A stretch of DNA of 64,000 nucleotides from Gemmatimonadota bacterium. GTDB lineage: Bacteria > Gemmatimonadota > Gemmatimonadetes > Gemmatimonadales > GWC2-71-9. The notes under the pieces were generated by a model. The model was not told the origin of the DNA. It ran no database searches and saw nothing but the letters and a program-made list of their open reading frames with translations. A program made the position numbers and the translations under genes. Every line of letters begins with the position of its first letter. Position 1 is the first letter of the stretch. This document shows, piece by piece, positions 51,829-60,061 of this stretch. The DNA is taken from NCBI GenBank assembly GCA_029262195.1, contig JAJCZX010000030.1, positions 667,438 to 731,437 of the forward strand. Direction: 5' to 3'.

Positions 51829-52494
51829 TCAAGCGGCCTTTTCGGCCGGTTTCGCGAGCGTATCGATAAACTCGCCCATCATTTCGAGGGATTCGTAAAT
51901 CGCCTCAACACTCTTTGAATTTTTTGCAATTCCGATCGCCCCTTCATACATCGCGATGAGAAACCGGGCCGTCTTCCTGGGATCCACATTGCTTCGCAAC
52001 GTCCCGTCCTGAACCCCGCGTTCAAGAACCTCGGCCAACGCGGCGTGCCAGCTGTCGAATATTCTTTCAATCCGGAGGCGGAACCCCTCATCCACCGGAG
52101 ACATCTCCTGCGCAAGGTTCATCAAGGGACAACCAAGGGTGACGTCGCCGACCTCCGCCATTTCGGCACAATGGCCCACTTCCCCATTTTCATCATGCCC
52201 GCGCAGCATGCGTGCTGCCGCTGTCACCGTACCTTTGAGAACCTCGATAGCGTTGCCTTCGGCTTTCAGACTGGCCGACCATTTGTCAGCAATCCAGTGC
52301 CCTATAACCTCGTCGACAACAGCATATCCCAGCTCCTTTTTTCCTGAAAAGTGATGGTATAGCGCTCCCTTGGTGACCCCGGCGCTTTTCAGGATCCTGT
52401 CAATATTGGCTGCCTGAAAACCGACTCGATAAATCTCAAAAAAGGCTGACTCCAGCAGTTTTTTGCGAGTTTTATCCGGATTTTTTTCTGTCAT
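51829..52494 (-). CDS. TetR/AcrR-family regulator
   Basis: The 221-residue protein has the N-terminal HTH (KLLESAFFEIYRVGFQAANIDRILKSAGVTKGALYHHFSGKKEL) and a ligand-binding C-terminal domain with several cysteines (GHCAEM, LGCPLMNL). It is the first gene of the RND export operon. Its promoter (TTGACA, 52569-52574) overlaps a perfect palindrome TACATAC-N6-GTATGTA, so it most likely represses its own operon until an effector, perhaps the transported compound, binds. Confidence 0.9.
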   Translation of the reverse strand: MTEKNPDKTRKKLLESAFFEIYRVGFQAANIDRILKSAGVTKGALYHHFSGKKELGYAVVDEVIGHWIADKWSASLKAEGNAIEVLKGTVTAAARMLRGHDENGEVGHCAEMAEVGDVTLGCPLMNLAQEMSPVDEGFRLRIERIFDSWHAALAEVLERGVQDGTLRSNVDPRKTARFLIAMYEGAIGIAKNSKSVEAIYESLEMMGEFIDTLAKPAEKAA

Positions 52495-52533
52495 TTTCGA
52501 ATCCTGAGTAGCTTGGAAACTGATGCGTCCCTA

Positions 52534-52574
52534 TACATACCAACTAGTATGTATGTTACTTTCTGAATTGTCAA
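52534..52574 (-). promoter_or_regulatory. TetR operator overlapping promoter
   Basis: TACATAC (52534-52540) and GTATGTA (52547-52553) form a perfect 7-bp dyad with 6-bp centre. On the minus strand, -35 TTGACA (52569-52574) and -10 CATACT (52546-52551) are 17 bp apart, so the -10 lies within the palindrome: a repressor there would block transcription. Confidence 0.75.
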
Positions 52575-52677
52575 CTGGTACAATCCGGCGTTTCACGAGA
52601 ACTTTTCGAACGACGGTGGGACCAGTGGAGCCACACTGGGGTTCAACAACCAACCTTGGACAACCGCGGAGAAAAAG

Positions 52678-55119
52678 GTGTTTTTAACAATTTTGAAGGA
52701 GTTTGGCCTGGCGGCCCGAGCGCTGCGCAAAAGGCCGGGGTTCACCGCTCTTGTCGTCCTCACCCTATCACTCGGGATTGGCGCCACAAGTTCGATCTTT
52801 TCGGTTGTCAGTTCGGTTCTTCTGACCGAATTGCCTTACCCTGAAGCGGATCGCCTCGTTTTTTTCCGCCTGTACGCGGGGGATTTCAACGGCAGCGAGT
52901 GGGCTTCGATGGGCGAACTACAGGCGTTCAACGAAAGCCAGAACCTGGAAGAGGTTGCAGGTGTTTCAGGTGGCCAGACCGGATATGTTCAAATTGACGA
53001 CCAGATCCGATCGGTTTCCTTCGGTACCGCGTCGCAAAATTTGTTTCCTCTCCTGGGGGTCCGTCCATTGATGGGCAGGATCTTTACGGAAGAAGACGCC
53101 CAGACCCCGTTTGGGCAGGGCACACCGCAACCTCCAGTTGTCATTAGCTATTCTGCATGGCAAAACACATTCGATGCAGATCCTGAGATCATTGGTCGGC
53201 GGGTTTTCTTCGAGGGTGGAGTTCCCGGCCCCACGATCGCCGGTGTCCTGCCGCAGTCTTTCAAATTGGAATTGCAAAATGGGATTTCGGAGAGCGCCGA
53301 CATATGGAATGTGATGCGACCGTCTCCCAATTTCGATATTTACGGAGTGCGTACTCTGCGGGGCATGATTGGGAAGTTGAAACCCGGTGTGAGCCTCGAA
53401 ACAGCTCAGGCCGAAAACGACATCATCATGGAAAACCTTGTCGCCGAGCACCCCACGGCGAATTCTGACGGCCCGAATCCGCGATTCAGAATGACGCCGC
53501 TTTTTGACGACATCGTCGGACCAGTGCGACCAACCATTTTGATACTCTTCGCCGCGGTGTCGCTGGTGTTTTTGGTTTCATGTGGGAACGCCGCCAGCGT
53601 ACTCCTCGCTCGCACAACCATGCGGCAGAAGGAACTGGCCATACACGCCGCGTTGGGTGCGGGACGGGGGGCGGTGGCCAAGATCATCTTGATCGAAAGC
53701 CTGCTGCTTGCCGTTTTGGCCGGCATTGTGGGAACGGTGGTCGCAAACTGGGGAATCTCGCTGTTGATGTTGCTCGAACCGGGGCAACTCCCGCGAACCG
53801 ACGGCGTTGGAATTGATTCACGGGTGCTATTGTTTACCTTCGGCCTGTCCCTAGTGGCCACCGTACTTTTCGGGCTAATGCCGGCCCTCAAGGCGTCGTC
53901 TCCCAAAACAATGAATCAGAGTCTGCGCCAGGGTGGGAAGTTGGGTGGAAGCCTCGGTTCCGGAGCGAGGGGAGCTCTGGTTTCGGGTCAGGTCGCATTC
54001 TCAATCATTCTTCTCGTATCAACGGGGCTGCTGGTGAGGTCTTTCCTGAATCTCCAAAGCCAGGACCTGGGATTCCGCCCCGAAAACGTCTTGAGCTTCC
54101 GAGCCAGGCTCGATCAGGCAGTGCATCAATCTCCCCAACAAAGGTGGGATGTCTACAACCAATACCTGTCAGCAATAAGGGATCTTCCCGAGGTTAGTGA
54201 GGCAGGCGGAGTGAGCTTCTTGCCTTTGACAGCTCCGATAATGATCTGGGACACCAAAGCAGACGGTGTTTCAAATTCGACCAACGCCTACGTCCGGCAT
54301 ATCGTTCCCGGATATACCGAGACTATTGGAATACCATTGATATCAGGGCGCAACCTGAACGACGCTGACCTCGCCAACGCCCAATCGGTGGCAGTAGTGA
54401 ATCAGGAACTGGTCCGCGCGTTCTGGCCAGGAGAGTCCGCTCTTGGAAAATGGATCGAGTGGACCCTCGGCGGCCCGCCAATCCGGTTGCAGGTAGTTGG
54501 TGTGGTTGGTGATGCTCGAATCACTTCGGTAGGTTCGCCTGCCATTCCGGCTTTCTACCTGCCGTTCACGCTGCAACCATTCGGGCAACAGATAGTCGTC
54601 AGGCATAACGGCCAACTCGCGGGACTCGTCCCCAAGTTGGAGTTGCTCGCGGAAGAGGTCGGGACCGGGAGAATAATTGACCAGATCCAGCCGATTGAAG
54701 AGTTGGTCGCCAATTCGACGCAGGACGCCGAGTTCGCAGCCCAAATAATGACCTTACTGGGCGCGGTGGCGTTGGCGTTGAGTGCAATAGGCATCTACGG
54801 TACCATCGCCTATATCGTCACATTAAAGACCAAGGAACTCGGCATTCGAGTTGCCCTCGGAGCGCAGAGCAGCAACGTAATCGGGCTCAACGTGAAAGAA
54901 GGACTCAAACTCACCGGTGCCGGAATTGCGGTGGGGGCTCTGGGTGCGTTCGTGGCGACTCGATTCCTGCAGTCACTTCTGTATGGTGTTGGAGCGGGCG
55001 ACCCGGTCACGTTTGCAGCGTCTGCAACTCTCGTGGTCGCATTGGGCGGTATGGCGTCCCTGGTTCCATCACTCAAGGCAGCCAAAGTCGACCCGATGAA
55101 GGCCCTTCGAGAGGAATAG
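52678..55119 (+). CDS. Duplicated FtsX/MacB permease without prefix domain
   Basis: The 813-residue protein starts at GTG 52678 (GGAG 6 nt upstream) and goes directly into the first helix (TLSLGIGATSSIFSVVSSVLL), then periplasmic domain, FtsX block (about 285-410), second periplasmic domain and last FtsX block ending AAKVDPMKALREE. Unlike the three others in the window it lacks a cytoplasmic prefix and has no PadR partner. The next gene, a class C serine hydrolase, starts 5 nt after its stop and may be co-transcribed. It diverges from the TetR operon. Substrate unknown. Confidence 0.87.
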   Translation: MFLTILKEFGLAARALRKRPGFTALVVLTLSLGIGATSSIFSVVSSVLLTELPYPEADRLVFFRLYAGDFNGSEWASMGELQAFNESQNLEEVAGVSGGQTGYVQIDDQIRSVSFGTASQNLFPLLGVRPLMGRIFTEEDAQTPFGQGTPQPPVVISYSAWQNTFDADPEIIGRRVFFEGGVPGPTIAGVLPQSFKLELQNGISESADIWNVMRPSPNFDIYGVRTLRGMIGKLKPGVSLETAQAENDIIMENLVAEHPTANSDGPNPRFRMTPLFDDIVGPVRPTILILFAAVSLVFLVSCGNAASVLLARTTMRQKELAIHAALGAGRGAVAKIILIESLLLAVLAGIVGTVVANWGISLLMLLEPGQLPRTDGVGIDSRVLLFTFGLSLVATVLFGLMPALKASSPKTMNQSLRQGGKLGGSLGSGARGALVSGQVAFSIILLVSTGLLVRSFLNLQSQDLGFRPENVLSFRARLDQAVHQSPQQRWDVYNQYLSAIRDLPEVSEAGGVSFLPLTAPIMIWDTKADGVSNSTNAYVRHIVPGYTETIGIPLISGRNLNDADLANAQSVAVVNQELVRAFWPGESALGKWIEWTLGGPPIRLQVVGVVGDARITSVGSPAIPAFYLPFTLQPFGQQIVVRHNGQLAGLVPKLELLAEEVGTGRIIDQIQPIEELVANSTQDAEFAAQIMTLLGAVALALSAIGIYGTIAYIVTLKTKELGIRVALGAQSSNVIGLNVKEGLKLTGAGIAVGALGAFVATRFLQSLLYGVGAGDPVTFAASATLVVALGGMASLVPSLKAAKVDPMKALREE

Positions 55120-55124
55120 CGGAA

Positions 55125-56171
55125 TTGGAAGAAACCAGCAGGGCGGGGACCTTGCAGCGTTGCGATAACCCGAGGCTCCTCGCTCGCTGCTCCCCGCTCC
55201 TAATGGGATCGGTTGCAGGCCTGATTTTCACTGCGCCCCTCGACGCCCAGACATCATCATGGACCCATGCGATCAGCGAAGCCCGTTCGCTCTCGCCGGT
55301 TAGCAGTGTTCTTGTTTCTCAGGGCGGAGACATCCTGGTAGAAGAATATTTCCGAGGGATGACAGCCGATCGGCGAATAAACGTAAAAAGCATTTCCAAA
55401 AGCCTGTTGTCTCCGCTGGTTGGAATTGCAATAAGGGACGGCCTGCTTGAGGGATACCGACAACCTCTGGCCGAATTGCTTCCCGAGTACCTCAACTCCA
55501 CTGAATATGGACACTGGGACGGGGTAACTTTGCATCACCTGCTTTCGATGACGACCGGAATCAGAGGGACAAGTTTCAGTCGTTACGGTGTATGGGTCTC
55601 TTCGCCCGACTGGGTGGCAGGGGCGTTGGAGCAACCCACGCGGTGCGAGCCCGGTTCATGCTGGGAATACAGCACCGGTAATTCGCACCTTGTGGGCGTT
55701 ATACTCGCTCGGGCCTCCGGAACCGACCTGAGACAATACGCTTCTACCGCCCTATTCGATCGCCTGGATATTTCCCTTCGCGCCTGGGACCGCGACCCGC
55801 AAGGCAATTTCCTCGGCGGCAACAACATGGCCCTGAAGCCGAGGGACCTCCTGACGTTTGGCGAACTCTATGTTAACGAAGGGCGACACCATGGCGAACA
55901 GTTGGTGCCTTCGGTATGGATCCGTCGTTCCTGGCAAGAATACGCGGTTTCACCGTGGAATGGTCACAGTCACGGATACTTTTGGTGGTCGAGAGAAATC
56001 GACAACACCAGAGTTCATTTCGCCTGGGGATACGGAGGCCAATACGTGCTCGTGGTCCCTGAAAAGAATGCCGTTGTGGTGATAACTTCTTCGCTTACCC
56101 AATCCACACCCCGGGGACACAACCGGCGAGTTTTGGAGTACTTCCAGTCGAGTATTCTTCCGTTGCTGTAA
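55125..56171 (+). CDS. Secreted class C beta-lactamase-type serine hydrolase
   Basis: The 348-residue product starts at TTG 55125 (ATG 55203 is a possible later start) and has a hydrophobic signal ending APLDAQ. The S89-I-S-K92 motif, the second motif as YSTGNSHLVG and a late WGYGGQYVLVVPE segment match the serine beta-lactamase/esterase family (class C/PBP fold). Such enzymes hydrolyse peptides, esters or D-amino-acid links rather than being antibiotic resistance enzymes. It lies 5 nt after the permease gene; no other partner. Substrate unknown. Confidence 0.85.
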   Translation: MEETSRAGTLQRCDNPRLLARCSPLLMGSVAGLIFTAPLDAQTSSWTHAISEARSLSPVSSVLVSQGGDILVEEYFRGMTADRRINVKSISKSLLSPLVGIAIRDGLLEGYRQPLAELLPEYLNSTEYGHWDGVTLHHLLSMTTGIRGTSFSRYGVWVSSPDWVAGALEQPTRCEPGSCWEYSTGNSHLVGVILARASGTDLRQYASTALFDRLDISLRAWDRDPQGNFLGGNNMALKPRDLLTFGELYVNEGRHHGEQLVPSVWIRRSWQEYAVSPWNGHSHGYFWWSREIDNTRVHFAWGYGGQYVLVVPEKNAVVVITSSLTQSTPRGHNRRVLEYFQSSILPLL

Positions 56172-56476
56172 ATCAGAAGTTGGAAGTTAGAGATCGGATT
56201 CCAGCGATAGGTGATTAGACCTTACGAAGAAAAAAATTTAGAAGATGTCATTGATGTTTGGTATGGCGCTCGGCGCAGTCTTTGTCTCCCCCAAAAATCA
56301 AAGCAGCGGAGTCGGCAGCAAACCTACCACCCTTCCACAGTACGGAAAAAGTCATCGAGATTGATCATTTGGAATCAAGCGAAGCCGCTCGTCTCGATCG
56401 AGAGTTCCTCGCTCTCGGGGTCTCCTGCAATCTCTCCCTCTTTCCCACCTCCCCACTTACACCTATCATCTCTCCC
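56172..56476. other. Intergenic region before nucleoside hydrolase
   Basis: A 305-bp gap. The nucleoside hydrolase frame is open back to 56258, but the extension has no family resemblance and includes pyrimidine-rich CTCTTTCCCACCTCCCC DNA like the other short intergenic repeats. No promoter is clear. Confidence 0.4.
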
Positions 56477-57439
56477 ATGAGAAATTTCTTGATTGACACC
56501 GACACCGCCTCGGATGACGCAGTGGCGTTGATAATGGCGCTCCGCTATGACGACGTGAGAGTAGAAGCCATCACCGTTGTTTCTGGAAACGTCCCCGTTG
56601 ACCAGGGGCTGAAGAACGCTCTCTACACAACTGAGCTTTGCGGGGCGGATGTACCTGTCTACCGGGGCGAGGCTGGACCCTTAAAAAGGGAAGCCGAATA
56701 CGCACAATATTATCACGGAGAAGACGGCCTGGGGGACCAGGGTTACCCGGATCCGAAGGGCTCTGCGCAGCCGCACCACGCGGTCGACGCCATGATCGAC
56801 ACAGTGCGGCGTTTCCCTGGCCTTACATTGGTTACCCTGGGCCCGCTCACCAATGTCGCCCTGGCGGTCCAGCGGGACCCGGAAACGATGGCCACCGTCG
56901 GGCGATGTGTTGTGATGGGCGGAGCTGCCTGCACTGTCGGAAATGTTTCACCTGCCGCCGAGTTCAACATCTGGGTCGACCCCGATGCCGCCAAAATCGT
57001 TTTCGACTCGGCCATACCAATTGAGATGGTAGGGTGGGAGCTAAGCAGACATGAGGCAAATATTTTGGCTCAAGACATTGAAGATATCAGGGCCATCGAC
57101 ACACCACTGGCCCACTTCGCGATCGATTGTAACGATACCGTTTTGAAGGCCAACCTGAATGAGACCGCTGGCGCGGGGATTTCTTTGCCCGATCCTGTTG
57201 CGATGGCTATTGCACTCGATCCCACGATCTGCACCCGGAAAAGCGCTCACTTCGTCGACATCGAGACTTCCAGCGAACTAACCAGGGGCATGACGGTTGT
57301 AGACCAGATTAATGTTGCCGGGCGCGATCGTAATCATGCGGCCTGGGGCAAGAAAGTATTGAGCGGGCGCAAAACGACTGTCTGTTGGGAATTAGATGTC
57401 GCGGCGTTCAAATCCTTGCTGCGAAAATCACTGACCTAG
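56477..57439 (+). CDS. Inosine/uridine-preferring nucleoside hydrolase
   Basis: From ATG 56477 the protein has 320 residues, the usual length. The N-terminal D7-T-D9-TAS-D13-D14 binds Ca2+ and the nucleoside ribose; LVTLGPLTNVALAV and VVMGGAACTVGN and AEFNIWVDPDAA are family blocks, and the late DPVAMAIALDP contains the last Ca2+-ligand Asp. It hydrolyses ribonucleosides to base and ribose for purine/pyrimidine salvage in the cytoplasm. It stands alone. Base specificity cannot be read. Confidence 0.93.
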   Translation: MRNFLIDTDTASDDAVALIMALRYDDVRVEAITVVSGNVPVDQGLKNALYTTELCGADVPVYRGEAGPLKREAEYAQYYHGEDGLGDQGYPDPKGSAQPHHAVDAMIDTVRRFPGLTLVTLGPLTNVALAVQRDPETMATVGRCVVMGGAACTVGNVSPAAEFNIWVDPDAAKIVFDSAIPIEMVGWELSRHEANILAQDIEDIRAIDTPLAHFAIDCNDTVLKANLNETAGAGISLPDPVAMAIALDPTICTRKSAHFVDIETSSELTRGMTVVDQINVAGRDRNHAAWGKKVLSGRKTTVCWELDVAAFKSLLRKSLT

Positions 57440-57497
57440 TTTCTCGCGTAATCGATGCATGCCGGTGAGCCGCCCGACCGGGCGACAGTTACCTGGC

Positions 57498-57704
57498 TCA
57501 GGTAAATCCGGTGCCACAATCGGGTGAACCACTGCTTGTACCTGACGTCGAGCCGACAAAATTAAACGTAGTGAAAGACCGTTCAACTTCTGAGGATTCA
57601 CAGCAGGGACATTCCGGTGACAGGCCTGCCGAGTAGGCGGACATCGAAGCGCGCACTTCGAACTTCTTTTCGCATTTCTTGCAGAGGTAATCGTAGGCAG
57701 GCAA
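57498..57704 (-). CDS. FmdB-family zinc ribbon protein
   Basis: A 68-residue protein begins MPAYDYLCKKCEKKFEV and has a zinc ribbon from C8/C11 and C32/C35 (CPCC), followed by a Ser/Gly-rich tail with DCGTGFT. This is the FmdB pattern, a putative regulator or assembly factor. The gene is small but with a clear start and family. It is convergent with the nucleoside hydrolase gene and ends near the IS element. Confidence 0.85.
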   Translation of the reverse strand: MPAYDYLCKKCEKKFEVRASMSAYSAGLSPECPCCESSEVERSFTTFNFVGSTSGTSSGSPDCGTGFT

Positions 57705-57779
57705 CAGTTTTCTTCCGGTATTTGTTACGCAGAAATCCTAGACACACGAAGTACGTCCGTCAACCCGGCAGATAGGCTA

Positions 57780-57797
57780 GTGGGCTGTAACATTTGA
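57780..57797 (+). repeat. IS630 left terminal inverted repeat
   Basis: GTGGGCTGTAACATTTGA, matching the right end at 16 of 18 positions, immediately inside the TA target. Confidence 0.85.
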
Positions 57798-57821
57798 ACA
57801 TTTAGTATTATATTGGTTGTC

Positions 57822-58865
57822 ATGAATACTCAACCAATCGTACTGACCAAACGAGAGCGCATGGAGTTGGAGCGCAGGGTGAGAAGTCGCCGAGGCCGTG
57901 CCGATGAATCCAAAGTCGCCCGGGTGCTTCTGCTCCTCGCCGATGGTGCTACATACGTGGAAACCGCCGACAAGGCTGGTTGTTCGGCACCGTTCATCAG
58001 CAAGTGGAAGAAACGGTTCGTTGAGGAGGGGATGGCTGGACTCTACAGTCGCCATACGGGCCGCAAGGCGAAGGTACTGACAGCCAGGATGGAAGCGCGG
58101 ATTTTGAACTGGACGCGCAAAAAACCCACTGATGGCTCTACCCACTGGAGTACGAGACGATTGGCCAAGAAGCTGGGCGTCCACCACATGATGGTGGCCA
58201 GAGTATGGAAGAAGCACGGGATTCAACCGCACCGGATCGAACGCTACAAGGCTTCCAACGATCCCGATTTTGAAAAGAAGGCTGCCGATGTTATCGGCCT
58301 TTACCTGAAACCGCCGCAGCACGCGGTTGTCTTCAGTGTCGATGAGAAAACTGCCATTCAGGCCCTGGACCGCAAAGACCCGGTATTGCCCTTATCGCCG
58401 GGACGTGCCGAGCGCCACGGTTTCGAATACGTTCGTCATGGTACGCTGTCGCTTTTTGCCGCTCTGGATACCAGGACGGGGATGGTGCACGGTAAAACTA
58501 CAGCGCGCCATACGAGTCAGGAGTTTGTCGCTTTCCTAACCGGTCTGGTATGCAAGTTTCCCGAAGACAAGCAGATCCACATCATCCTCGACAATCTTTC
58601 GGCTCACAAGACGGCCCAGGTCAATGAATTTCTGGTCGCTCATCCCAACGTCCATTTTCACTTCACACCCACTTACTCCTCGTGGCTCAACCAGGTGGAA
58701 TTGTGGTTTTCCAAGATTGAACGCGATCTGATTCATCGTGGGATCTTCACATCGGTCAAAGATCTCTCGAAACGCATCATGCGCTACATACGCAAACAGA
58801 ACCAAGACCCCAGGCCCGTGAAATGGAAGTACAACAACCCCGCGCACCGAATCCAGATCGCTTAA
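57822..58865 (+). CDS. IS630-family transposase
   Basis: From ATG 57822 the protein has 347 residues. An N-terminal helix-turn-helix (about 20-80: LERRVRSRRGRADESKVARVLLLLADG, TYVETADKAGCSAPFISKWKKRF) precedes the DDE domain with D174 (FSVDEKT), D257 (IILDNLSAH) and E293 (NQVELWF), the D-x35-E spacing of IS630. All catalytic residues are present and the frame is unbroken, so it should be active in cut-and-paste transposition into TA. Confidence 0.95.
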   Translation: MNTQPIVLTKRERMELERRVRSRRGRADESKVARVLLLLADGATYVETADKAGCSAPFISKWKKRFVEEGMAGLYSRHTGRKAKVLTARMEARILNWTRKKPTDGSTHWSTRRLAKKLGVHHMMVARVWKKHGIQPHRIERYKASNDPDFEKKAADVIGLYLKPPQHAVVFSVDEKTAIQALDRKDPVLPLSPGRAERHGFEYVRHGTLSLFAALDTRTGMVHGKTTARHTSQEFVAFLTGLVCKFPEDKQIHIILDNLSAHKTAQVNEFLVAHPNVHFHFTPTYSSWLNQVELWFSKIERDLIHRGIFTSVKDLSKRIMRYIRKQNQDPRPVKWKYNNPAHRIQIA

Positions 58866-58868
58866 CAA

Positions 58869-58886
58869 TCAAACGTTACAGTCCAC
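58869..58886 (-). repeat. IS630 right terminal inverted repeat
   Basis: Read on the minus strand GTGGACTGTAACGTTTGA, the partner of the left end; TA follows at 58887. Confidence 0.85.
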
Positions 58887-59052
58887 TAGGCACCACCTAA
58901 CGGCATTTCCTGCCGCCACTTCACAACGAAGTTTTTGGGTACGGAATGCGTTTTTTGGGTGCGCTGTTCTGGCCTGACCTCGCAATCTTGTCGTTGTCCT
59001 TCGGGATTTAACACTCAATCGGCTTTTCACAAACATTCGCAAGGAGAAACCG

Positions 59053-59292
59053 ATGAAAAAATTGTTTACGATGGCTGGCCTGCTGGGTGTGCTATGGGTG
59101 CTGCCCAAGCCTACAACCGCGTCGGCCGAAGTTTTACAGGGAAAATGTATCGATGAAGCCGTCCTGTCGTGCGATAACGACTTCAGCGGCGGCGACAGAT
59201 TCACGATTTCGATAAGGGGTTGGTGTTACATGATTCGTGCTGGCATTTGCAAGGTGCAGGATGTAATCGCATCTGAAGGTACGGGTGTATAG
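59053..59292 (+). CDS. Small secreted four-cysteine peptide
   Basis: A 79-residue protein with AAGGAG 5-6 nt before the ATG. Residues 1-25 form a signal peptide (KKLFTMAGLLGVLWVL...TTASA) with a good cleavage site before EV. The predicted mature part has 54 residues with C32, C40, C58 and C66, in GKCIDEAVLSCDNDF and RGWCYMIRAGICKV, a spacing that permits two disulphides. The family is not one I recognise with certainty. A stable hairpin lies after it and a three-gene ABC transporter unit follows. An IS630 element ends 164 nt upstream. Confidence 0.7.
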   Translation: MKKLFTMAGLLGVLWVLPKPTTASAEVLQGKCIDEAVLSCDNDFSGGDRFTISIRGWCYMIRAGICKVQDVIASEGTGV

Positions 59293-59324
59293 AGAGTTGG
59301 GGCTTTCCCGGTTGGGTGTGAACA

Positions 59325-59352
59325 CGGTGCGGGGGGAGGATCCCCCGCACCG
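59325..59352 (+). terminator. GC-rich hairpin after small peptide gene
   Basis: CGGTGCGGGGG (59325-59335) pairs perfectly with CCCCCGCACCG (59342-59352), loop 6 nt, 33 nt after the peptide stop. It may end or attenuate transcription into the ABC genes; no U-tract. Confidence 0.55.
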
Positions 59353-59365
59353 GCAACCGCGCCGA

Positions 59366-60061
59366 ATGGGATGGCCCGCGATGGTGAAGGCGGAATCGTC
59401 ATTCGCAGTGTTGGCAATAATCCGGCACCGATCGGCTCGGCTTGTTTCTATACTTGGTGCGACTATCCTCGGCCTGACGGCCTGGCAGGGGAGCGCTTCG
59501 AGTGAGGCAGCCCGCCAGCTTACCGGCCTGGCAGTCCTTTCGACATTATCGGTGGTGTGGTCCTCCCGACTGCTCGCCCCCGGCGGTGCTCTGGAGGCAG
59601 CCCGTACGGCGGGAGCCCGATGGTGGATCGCTCCGGTGGGCCGAATGCTCGGTCTGACCTCGCTTCTGGTTCCGGTGGTGCTTGTTGTGTCCCTCGTGCT
59701 GCAGATGGACGGTGTTGTATTTGGGTTCCTAACCGCGTCCCTGGTGCTTGCGGTGACGTTGGGGAGTTTCACCATGGCTCTCACCCCGTTCGTCGGGTCG
59801 TCGGGAGCTGCGAGCGTTGGTTTTCTTCTCACGTTGCTGGGCGGAGTGACTCCCGACACCATAGGGTTAATACTCTCCCAGGGGCCCATCGAAGTACTTG
59901 CAACGGGGCTCTGGGGTGTTTTGCCGCTTCAGTGGCGGGCTGAATTGTGGTTGCAAGGGAGCGGCAATTTCCTGTTCGTATCCGTTCTGTGGTTCGCGAC
60001 AAGTATCGGGTTTGCGGCGGCGGCGGTGGGCTGGCGTGATCTGATTGGGAGGTGGAGGTGA
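59366..60061 (+). CDS. Membrane protein of ABC transporter unit (permease-like)
   Basis: From ATG 59366 (or 59381) this protein of about 231 residues has around six hydrophobic segments: RLVSILGATILGLTAWQG, LTGLAVLSTLSVVW, MLGLTSLLVPVVLVVSLVL, GFLTASLVLAVTLGSF, SVGFLLTLLGGV, and FLFVSVLWFATSIGFAAAAVGW. It has no recognised motif beyond the ABC-2-like layout. Its stop overlaps the start of the ABC ATPase gene, so the two are coupled. The open frame upstream to 59285 runs across the hairpin and is not used. It is the likely membrane part of an exporter. Confidence 0.7.
   Translation: MGWPAMVKAESSFAVLAIIRHRSARLVSILGATILGLTAWQGSASSEAARQLTGLAVLSTLSVVWSSRLLAPGGALEAARTAGARWWIAPVGRMLGLTSLLVPVVLVVSLVLQMDGVVFGFLTASLVLAVTLGSFTMALTPFVGSSGAASVGFLLTLLGGVTPDTIGLILSQGPIEVLATGLWGVLPLQWRAELWLQGSGNFLFVSVLWFATSIGFAAAAVGWRDLIGRWR

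Larger units (their letters stand above)
57778..58888 (+). mobile_element. Intact IS630-family insertion sequence
   Basis: The element is bounded by TA at 57778-57779 and 58887-58888, the target duplication of IS630/Tc1 elements. Imperfect terminal inverted repeats start GTGGGCTGTAACATTTGA (left, 57780-57797) and GTGGACTGTAACGTTTGA (right, 58869-58886 on the opposite strand), 16 of 18 matching. One transposase gene fills it. Complete ends and intact catalytic residues suggest recent insertion and possible activity. It separates the FmdB gene from a small secreted peptide gene. Confidence 0.93.

Noticed and set aside
52678..55119. Reading this gene as a MacB ABC exporter with its own ATPase.
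   Set aside because: No Walker motifs are present; it is a duplicated permease only.
56258..56476. N-terminal extension of the nucleoside hydrolase.
   Set aside because: The catalytic DTDTASDD motif should lie within about ten residues of the start, as it does from ATG 56477.
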